From NCBI GenBank assembly GCA_019243895.1, contig JAFATP010000059.1:1-11281 (forward strand): DNA of 11,281 nucleotides. The letters run 5' to 3'. How positions within the stretch are numbered: the stretch's first letter is position 1; each line of letters starts with the position of its first letter. Made by a program: the position numbers and the translations under genes. The notes beneath the pieces are model-generated. The model made no database searches. It had not been told where the DNA came from and worked only from the letters and a program-made list of their open reading frames with translations. This document shows positions 6,483 through 11,281 of the stretch, piece by piece. The DNA is from Alphaproteobacteria bacterium. Lineage in GTDB: Bacteria > Pseudomonadota > Alphaproteobacteria > Rickettsiales > SXRF01.

Positions 6483-7403
6483 ATGGACGAAGCCCCCGAA
6501 GCGCGGCAAGAGCGCCGCCCATCGCTGATTCAGTCTGTCCGCGGATGGGTGAAGGCCGCGCTTGCCTCCCGCCCCGACACCACCATCAAGGAGGCCATCG
6601 AGGAGGTGCTGGAAGAGCACCAGGAACAGGCGGGTGACGCGCTGGCGCCGGAAGAAAAGCTGATGCTGCGCAACGTGCTGTCCTTCGGCGACATCACGGT
6701 GCATGACATCATGATCCCGCGCATGGATATCATTGCGGTAGCCGACGATATCGAAATGGAAGAGCTGAAGCGGCATGTGGTGGAGGAGGGGCATACCAGG
6801 TTTCCCGTGTATCACGAGTCGCTGGACCGGGTGGAAGGGTTCCTGCACATCAAGGATCTGTTTCCCGTGCTGGCGGGGGATCAGAGCTTCGATCTGAAGC
6901 GCATCCTGCGGCCCATGCTGTTCGTGCCGCCGTCGATGAAAATCATCGATTTGCTGGTGAGCATGCGCCGCCGGGGCAGCCATATGGCGATCGTGGTGGA
7001 CGAATACGGCGGCACCGACGGGCTGGTGACGCTGGAGGATCTCTTCGAGGAGATCGTGGGCGATATCCAGGACGAGCATGACGACGAAGCCGCCATCAAG
7101 GACATCGTGCGCACCGCCGACGGCGTGTTCGAGGCGGATGCGCGCGTGCGCATCGAGAAGCTGGAGCAGGTGCTGGGCGTCGATTTGCTGGAAACCCGCG
7201 AAGAAGAGGAATTCGACACGCTGGGCGGCCTTATCGTGTTTGACCTGGGCCGCATGCCGGAAGTGGGCGAGGTGGTGCATCATGATGATTCCGGCGTATC
7301 GTTTGAGATTCTGGAGGCCGATCCGCGCTGCGTGAAGCGCGTGCGCATACAGATGCATACCCGGCCTGCCGCCGCTCCGCCGCGTGAAGCGCGTGAAGCA
7401 TGA
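6483..7403 (+). CDS. corC: CBS-domain protein of the CorC/HlyC family (YbeX)
   Basis: A 306-residue cytosolic protein with two CBS domains (about 73-130 and 140-196) and a C-terminal CorC/HlyC transporter-associated domain (about 212-290). Motifs seen are VHDIMIPRMDI (73-83), HTRFPVYHESLDRVEGFLH (104-122), VVDEYGGTDGLVTLEDL (171-187) and EEEFDTLGGLI (241-251). The protein lacks the DUF21 membrane domain of the larger CorB-type relatives, as expected for the short YbeX form. The family has been linked to magnesium/cobalt efflux and, for ybeX, to ribosome biogenesis. It sits between ybeY and lnt in the usual order. The start is the first ATG, but the ribosome site points to a CTG nine bases upstream. 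The last 20 bases overlap the longest lnt frame. Confidence 0.94.
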   Translation: MDEAPEARQERRPSLIQSVRGWVKAALASRPDTTIKEAIEEVLEEHQEQAGDALAPEEKLMLRNVLSFGDITVHDIMIPRMDIIAVADDIEMEELKRHVVEEGHTRFPVYHESLDRVEGFLHIKDLFPVLAGDQSFDLKRILRPMLFVPPSMKIIDLLVSMRRRGSHMAIVVDEYGGTDGLVTLEDLFEEIVGDIQDEHDDEAAIKDIVRTADGVFEADARVRIEKLEQVLGVDLLETREEEEFDTLGGLIVFDLGRMPEVGEVVHHDDSGVSFEILEADPRCVKRVRIQMHTRPAAAPPREAREA

Positions 7404-8910
7404 AGCGCTGAGGCGAATTTTGCTCTCTTCCCCTGAAGGCTGGCGTCGCAATGCGCTTGGCTATGCGCTGGGGGTGATGGCGGCGCTGGCCATGCCCCCG
7501 GTGTTCCTTTTCCCGTTGCTGATACCGTCTTTTGCCGGGCTGGCATGGCTGATCCGCAACGCATCCGCGCCGCGCCGCGCCTTCGCCGACGGCTGGTGGT
7601 GGGGCTGGGGATTTTTCACCGCCGGGCTTTACTGGATGTGCATCGCCCTGCTGACGGATCCCGCCAAGTTCGCCTGGCTGATTCCGTTCACGCTGGTGGG
7701 ACTGCACGGCGCGCTGGCATTGATTCCGGCGGCCGCCGCCTGGCTTTTTTACGTGCTGGCGCCGCGCCGCGCCTTTGCGCCCGTTGTTTTTGCCTGCGTA
7801 TGGATGCTGGCGGAATTCGCGCGCGGTTACCTGTTGACCGGCTTCCCGTGGAATCTTCCCGGTTATGCTTTCGCTTTCTCCGGCGCCATGAGCCAGAGCG
7901 TTTCCGTGATCGGCATTTACGGGCTTTCGTTTGTTACGGTGCTGGCGGCGGCGGCGCCGGTTGCCGGCTGGCGCTATGCCGCCTGTGCGTGGCTGGGCAT
8001 GGCGGCCATGGCGCTTGGCGGCGCGTGGCGCCTTGAGCATGCGCCGCTGGCTTATGTGGAAGGGGTGCGCCTGCGGCTGGTGCAGGGCAACATCACGGAG
8101 CTTGCCAAATGGGACCCGGCATTGCAGGCGCAGCATTTGCGCAGTTACCTGGAGCTTTCGCAGCGGCCGGGCTATGAGCGGGTGACGCATCTCATCTGGC
8201 CGGAAACGGCGGTGCCGTTCGTGCTGAACCGGGAGCCGGAGCTGATCCGCCTGCTGATGCGCGTGGCGCCGGAGCATGGCGCGCTGCTCACCGGGGGCCT
8301 GCGCGCCGAGGGCCGGGGCGGCGAATGGCGCGTGTGGAACATGCTGGCCGTCATCACGCGCCCCGACGGCGTGGTGGCGGTGTATGACAAGCATCACCTG
8401 GTGCCGTTCGGCGAATTCGTGCCGCTGCGCCGCTTCCTGCCGTTGGAAAAAATCACACCGGGCGCGGTGGATTTCTCGCGCGGGCCGGGGCCGCAGGCGC
8501 TCACCGCTCCCGGCGCACCGCCCTTCAGCCCGCTCATCTGCTATGAAGTGCTGTTCCCGGACGAGGCGGCGCCCGCCGATGCGCCGGTGAGCTGGCTGCT
8601 CAACATCACCAACGATGCGTGGTTCGGCAACAGTTCCGGCCCGTATCAGCATTTTCATATCAGCCGCATGCGCGCCATTGAGCAGGGCCTGCCGCTGGTG
8701 CGCGCCGCCAATACCGGCATTTCCGCGGTGACGGACGGTTACGGGCGTGTATTGGCGCGGCTTGACCTGAACACGCAGGGCGTGCTGGACAGCGGTCTGC
8801 CGCAGGCGGTGCAAGGCGGCACGCTTTACAGGAAACTGGGCCATCTCTGGCTGTTATTGCTGACCGGCGGCGTGGTCTTGTTAACCCTTTGGCGGCGCAG
8901 GCGCGGGTGA
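7384..8910 (+). CDS. lnt: Apolipoprotein N-acyltransferase
   Basis: Inner-membrane enzyme that adds the third acyl chain to the N-terminal cysteine of lipoproteins. The protein has up to 508 residues. Several hydrophobic segments fill the N-terminal half (about 23-57, 68-92, 97-127, 131-150, 160-215). The periplasmic nitrilase-like domain carries the triad E274 (WPETAVPF), K336 (YDKHHLVPFGEF) and C386 (LICYEVLFP), then NITNDAWFG (407-415). A last membrane helix lies near 487-503, with a basic tail RRRR. The start is uncertain. The longest frame begins at a GTG (7384) inside corC without a ribosome site, and a second GTG lies at 7393. A TTG at 7420 has GAGG (7410-7413) six bases upstream and would leave no overlap with corC. 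Confidence 0.95.
   Translation: MKRVKHEALRRILLSSPEGWRRNALGYALGVMAALAMPPVFLFPLLIPSFAGLAWLIRNASAPRRAFADGWWWGWGFFTAGLYWMCIALLTDPAKFAWLIPFTLVGLHGALALIPAAAAWLFYVLAPRRAFAPVVFACVWMLAEFARGYLLTGFPWNLPGYAFAFSGAMSQSVSVIGIYGLSFVTVLAAAAPVAGWRYAACAWLGMAAMALGGAWRLEHAPLAYVEGVRLRLVQGNITELAKWDPALQAQHLRSYLELSQRPGYERVTHLIWPETAVPFVLNREPELIRLLMRVAPEHGALLTGGLRAEGRGGEWRVWNMLAVITRPDGVVAVYDKHHLVPFGEFVPLRRFLPLEKITPGAVDFSRGPGPQALTAPGAPPFSPLICYEVLFPDEAAPADAPVSWLLNITNDAWFGNSSGPYQHFHISRMRAIEQGLPLVRAANTGISAVTDGYGRVLARLDLNTQGVLDSGLPQAVQGGTLYRKLGHLWLLLLTGGVVLLTLWRRRRG
7410..7413 (+). promoter_or_regulatory. Shine-Dalgarno-like GAGG favouring a TTG start for lnt
   Basis: GAGG follows the corC stop by six bases and precedes an in-frame TTG (7420) by six bases. 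No such site exists before the GTG codons at 7384 and 7393. With the TTG the protein would start MLSSPEGWRRNALG, which still leaves the first membrane helix whole. Confidence 0.4.
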
Positions 8911-8953
8911 TTTTCAATCTGTCGCCGCGGGATGTGCTTTATTAAGATACCTC

Positions 8954-8982
8954 TTGCTTAGGTTGTAGGGATTTCCTATGGT
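8954..8982 (+). promoter_or_regulatory. Candidate promoter of the XRE regulator–metK unit
   Basis: TTGCTT (8954-8959) and TATGGT (8977-8982) are 17 bases apart, in the 110-base gap after lnt. The predicted start lies about 30 bases before the regulator ATG. The -10 overlaps an inverted repeat, TAGGGATTTCCTA (8966-8978), and is followed at once by the 8-base palindrome GAGGCCTC (8983-8990); either could be an operator. No riboswitch fold was recognised in the gap. Confidence 0.4.
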
Positions 8983-9020
8983 GAGGCCTCGCAGAAACGA
9001 TTCCATTTAAGTCGTATTCC

Positions 9021-9470
9021 ATGATACCTCACCCGGTGGATGCCCATGTCGGCAAGCAGCTTCGCGTGCAGCGCGTGGTTATGGGGTTAAGCCAGGAAGC
9101 GTTGGCCAAGGCGGTGGGCATCACCTTTCAGCAGGTGCAGAAATATGAGCGCGGCGTCAACCGCATGAGCGCCAGCCGCCTGTATGATTTCTCCCGCGTG
9201 CTCAACGTCCAGATCTCGTTCTTCTTCGAAGCGTATGAAGGCGCCGCCGTCAACAGCAATATGCCCGAATATGGCGGCGCGGAACCCATGCGCGGCGTGG
9301 CGGAGCGGGCAGAGGAGGAGTTCGATTACGAGCAGACGTTCACCCGCGAGACGCTGGAGCTGATGCGCTGCTTCCACAAGATCAAAAACCCGCTGGTGAA
9401 ACGCCGCTTTGTGGAGCTGATGCGCGCGGTGGCGGAGGATAAAACGCTGCTGGAAGAACGGGAAGAATAA
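9021..9470 (+). CDS. XRE/Cro-type helix-turn-helix regulator
   Basis: A 149-residue DNA-binding protein. Its N-terminal HTH domain (about 10-70) contains [20 protein letters not shown] and [20 protein letters not shown]. The C-terminal half is acidic, has no enzymatic motif and probably serves oligomerisation or sensing. Regulators of this type are often found just before metK in Alphaproteobacteria. The gap to metK is only 10 bases, so the two are surely co-transcribed and a role in methionine/SAM control is plausible but unproven. The ATG at 9021 has no good ribosome site. Inverted repeats over the candidate promoter suggest autoregulation. Confidence 0.9.
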   Translation: MIPHPVDAHVGKQLRVQRVVMGLSQEALAKAVGITFQQVQKYERGVNRMSASRLYDFSRVLNVQISFFFEAYEGAAVNSNMPEYGGAEPMRGVAERAEEEFDYEQTFTRETLELMRCFHKIKNPLVKRRFVELMRAVAEDKTLLEEREE

Positions 9471-9480
9471 GCGGTCCGTT

Positions 9481-10725
9481 ATGTCTGCATCGTCATTTCA
9501 GGAGGGCCGGGCGTCCTATGTATTCACCAGCGAATCGGTAGCGGAGGGCCACCCGGACAAGGTGTGCGACCAGATATCGGACGCCATCGTGGATGCGTTT
9601 CTGACCGAGAACCCGCACGCGCGGGCGGCGGTGGAAACGCTGGCCACCACCAACCACATCCTCGTGGCGGGAGAGACGCGCGGGGTTGAGGATTTCACCT
9701 TCGAGCGGATCGAGCAGGTGGTGCGGGACAAGGTGCGGGAGATCGGCTACGAGCAGGAGGGGTTCCACGCCGACAACGCGCATATCAACGTGCTGCTGCA
9801 CACGCAATCGGCGGATATCGCGCGCGGGGTGGACGCGGACGCGCAGAACCAGAAGGATGAGGGCGCGGGCGACCAAGGCATCATGTTCGGCTTCGCCTGC
9901 GACGAGACGGCGGCGCTGATGCCGGCGCCGATCCATATCGCGCACCGCATGCTGCAGAGCTTGAGCCAGGCGCGGCACAGCGGCAAGGCGCAGGGGCTGG
10001 GGCCGGACGCCAAAAGCCAGGTGAGCCTGCTTTATGAGAACGGGCGTCCGGTGCGGGCCACCTCGATCGTGCTTTCGACGCAGCACGGCGAAGGGCTGAG
10101 CCAGGAGCAGGTGCGGGAGCTGGTGCGGCCCTACATCGTGAATTCGCTGCCTGAGGCGGGCTGGATGTGCGACGAGAGCGAGCTGTACATCAATCCCACG
10201 GGGCAGTTCGTGATCGGCGGGCCGGATGGGGATTGCGGGCTGACCGGCAGGAAGATCATCGTGGACACTTACGGCGGTGCGGCGCCGCACGGCGGAGGCG
10301 CGTTTTCGGGCAAGGACCCCACCAAGGTGGACCGTTCGGCGGCGTATGCGGCGCGGTACCTGGCCAAGAACGTGGTGGCGGCGGGGTTGGCGGCGCGCTG
10401 CACCATCCAGCTTTCCTACGCCATCGGCATCTCGCGGCCGATTTCGTTTTACGTGACGCTGCACGGCACGGGCAAGGTGGAGGAGGAGCGGCTGGAGAAG
10501 CTGCTGCCGGAGCTGGTGGATTTAAGCCCGCGCGGCATCCGCGAGCACCTGAACCTGAACCGGCCCATCTATGCCAAGACCGCCGCGTATGGGCATTTCG
10601 GGCGCGCGCCGGAAGCCGACGGCGCCTTCTCCTGGGAAAAGCTCGACCTGGTCCAGGCCCTCCAGGATTATTTCCCCAAATCGGCGCGGGTGAGAAACCT
10701 GGAAAAAGAATTGGCCATCGCTTAG
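9481..10725 (+). CDS. metK: S-adenosylmethionine synthetase
   Basis: Makes SAM from methionine and ATP in the cytosol. The 414-residue protein carries all the family signatures: [20 protein letters not shown] (16-35, with H24 matching E. coli H14), [12 protein letters not shown] (128-139) and the glycine-rich [16 protein letters not shown] (271-286). It is about 30 residues longer than the E. coli enzyme, with a short N-terminal extension and insertions. The ATG lies 10 bases after the regulator stop, again without a clear ribosome site; reinitiation or coupling is likely. Its TAG overlaps the stop codon of the oppositely oriented SDR gene by 4 bases. SAM from this enzyme feeds BioB, BioA and MiaB encoded to the left. 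Confidence 0.97.
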   Translation: MSASSFQEGRASYVFTSESVAEGHPDKVCDQISDAIVDAFLTENPHARAAVETLATTNHILVAGETRGVEDFTFERIEQVVRDKVREIGYEQEGFHADNAHINVLLHTQSADIARGVDADAQNQKDEGAGDQGIMFGFACDETAALMPAPIHIAHRMLQSLSQARHSGKAQGLGPDAKSQVSLLYENGRPVRATSIVLSTQHGEGLSQEQVRELVRPYIVNSLPEAGWMCDESELYINPTGQFVIGGPDGDCGLTGRKIIVDTYGGAAPHGGGAFSGKDPTKVDRSAAYAARYLAKNVVAAGLAARCTIQLSYAIGISRPISFYVTLHGTGKVEEERLEKLLPELVDLSPRGIREHLNLNRPIYAKTAAYGHFGRAPEADGAFSWEKLDLVQALQDYFPKSARVRNLEKELAIA

Positions 10726-11281
10726 CGCGCGCCGGATACCGGCAGGATCGCGCCGGAAATATAGGAAGCCTGCGGAGACAGCAGCCAGGCGATGGCCTCG
10801 GCGGTTTCCTCCGGGGTGCCCATGCGGCCCATCGGCAGGCTGGCGTTGAGATAGCGCCGGCGTTCCTCGTCGGCATCCTTATGCGCGTCGGTGTCGATGA
10901 CGGCGGGGCTTACGGCGTTGACGCGGATGCCGTGCGCCGCCGCTTCGCGCGCCAGCGCGATGGTCAGCGTATTGACGGCGGCCTTGGAAGCGGCGTAATG
11001 CGCCATCTTGTTGCCGCCGAAAGTGGCCGCCTGCGAGGAGACATTCACAATGGCCCCGCCCCCGGCGGGTTTCATGCGCTTGATGGCCTCGCGGCAGGCA
11101 ATGAATACGCCGAATACATTGACGGCAAAGACCTCCTGAATCAGCGCCAGCGGCATTTCCTCCACCGTGCCGGAGCCGTGGGTGCGGTTCAGCGCCGCGT
11201 TATTGACCAGCGCCGTGACGGGCCCGAACGCGGCGTCTACCGCCGCGAAGAGAGCGAGAATCTCCGCCTCCTTTCCTATAT
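10722..11281 (-). CDS. SDR-family NAD(P)-dependent oxidoreductase, C-terminal part
   Basis: Classical short-chain dehydrogenase/reductase; the N-terminus with the GxxxGxG cofactor loop is beyond the window. The frame is open from 11279 to the TAA at 10724-10722, about 185 residues. An internal GTG at 11165 is not the real start, because upstream codons encode the SDR motif ALVNNAA. Also visible are the catalytic serine in IVNVSSQAA, the YAASK motif (Tyr and Lys of the active site) and [14 protein letters not shown]. The chain ends [11 protein letters not shown]. By eye the closest well-known relatives are YgfF- and FabG-like reductases, but the substrate cannot be told. It converges on metK, with stop codons overlapping and no terminator between. 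Confidence 0.9.
   Translation of the reverse strand, partial: IGKEAEILALFAAVDAAFGPVTALVNNAALNRTHGSGTVEEMPLALIQEVFAVNVFGVFIACREAIKRMKPAGGGAIVNVSSQAATFGGNKMAHYAASKAAVNTLTIALAREAAAHGIRVNAVSPAVIDTDAHKDADEERRRYLNASLPMGRMGTPEETAEAIAWLLSPQASYISGAILPVSGAR

Noticed and set aside
7231..8844. Long open frame on the minus strand opposite lnt (537 codons)
   Set aside because: Shadow of a GC-rich gene: Arg/His/Gln-rich, no recognisable domain, and lnt on the plus strand has all its catalytic motifs.
8911..9020. SAM or SAH riboswitch before the XRE–metK unit
   Set aside because: No matching stems or pseudoknot core could be seen, and the only gap directly before metK is 10 bases long.

Overview
The window is dense, GC-rich bacterial chromosome and most likely comes from an alphaproteobacterium. 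The main reason is the run miaB – phoH(ybeZ) – ybeY – corC(ybeX) – lnt – XRE regulator – metK, which is a familiar alphaproteobacterial gene order. A site resembling the alphaproteobacterial biotin regulator BioR lies between the biotin genes and agrees with this. I cannot place the organism below class from sequence alone. There are no rRNA or tRNA genes, insertion sequences, CRISPR arrays or phage genes.

Left part (1-2614): a divergent biotin locus. bioF (cut by the window edge) runs leftward. bioB and bioA run rightward and overlap by 11 bases. BioF makes 8-amino-7-oxononanoate (KAPA), BioA converts it to 7,8-diaminononanoate (DAPA) using SAM as amino donor, and BioB inserts sulfur in the last step. 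bioD and the early pimeloyl genes are not in the window. The 51-base gap between bioF and bioB holds a BioR-like box that overlaps the candidate -10 element of bioF.

Middle part (2655-4937): miaB (tRNA methylthiotransferase) is followed by an interruption of the expected miaB–phoH adjacency. The interruption holds an AT-richer stretch, a 51-codon ORF coding a hydrophobic-free Ser/Gly/Gln/Asn protein with a strong ribosome site, a near-perfect intrinsic terminator, and a cysteine hydrolase of the isochorismatase family. The ribosome site of the hydrolase begins on the base after the terminator's U-tract. This module is the least explained part of the window.

Right part (4977-10725): phoH, ybeY, corC and lnt are tightly packed and partly overlapping, a cluster linked to rRNA maturation/RNA metabolism and lipoprotein acylation. 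A separate unit follows with an XRE-type regulator and metK (SAM synthetase). MetK supplies SAM to BioB, BioA and MiaB in this same window. At the far right an SDR oxidoreductase on the opposite strand, cut by the window edge, overlaps the metK stop codon by 4 bases.

Three genes without a ribosome binding site (bioF, miaB, phoH) each have a -10-like hexamer ending exactly 6 bases before the ATG, with a -35-like hexamer 16-17 bases upstream. This suggests leaderless mRNAs. I found no certain new multi-gene system. The best candidates for novelty are the low-complexity small protein with its terminator/hydrolase arrangement, the BioR-like operator and the leaderless pattern.
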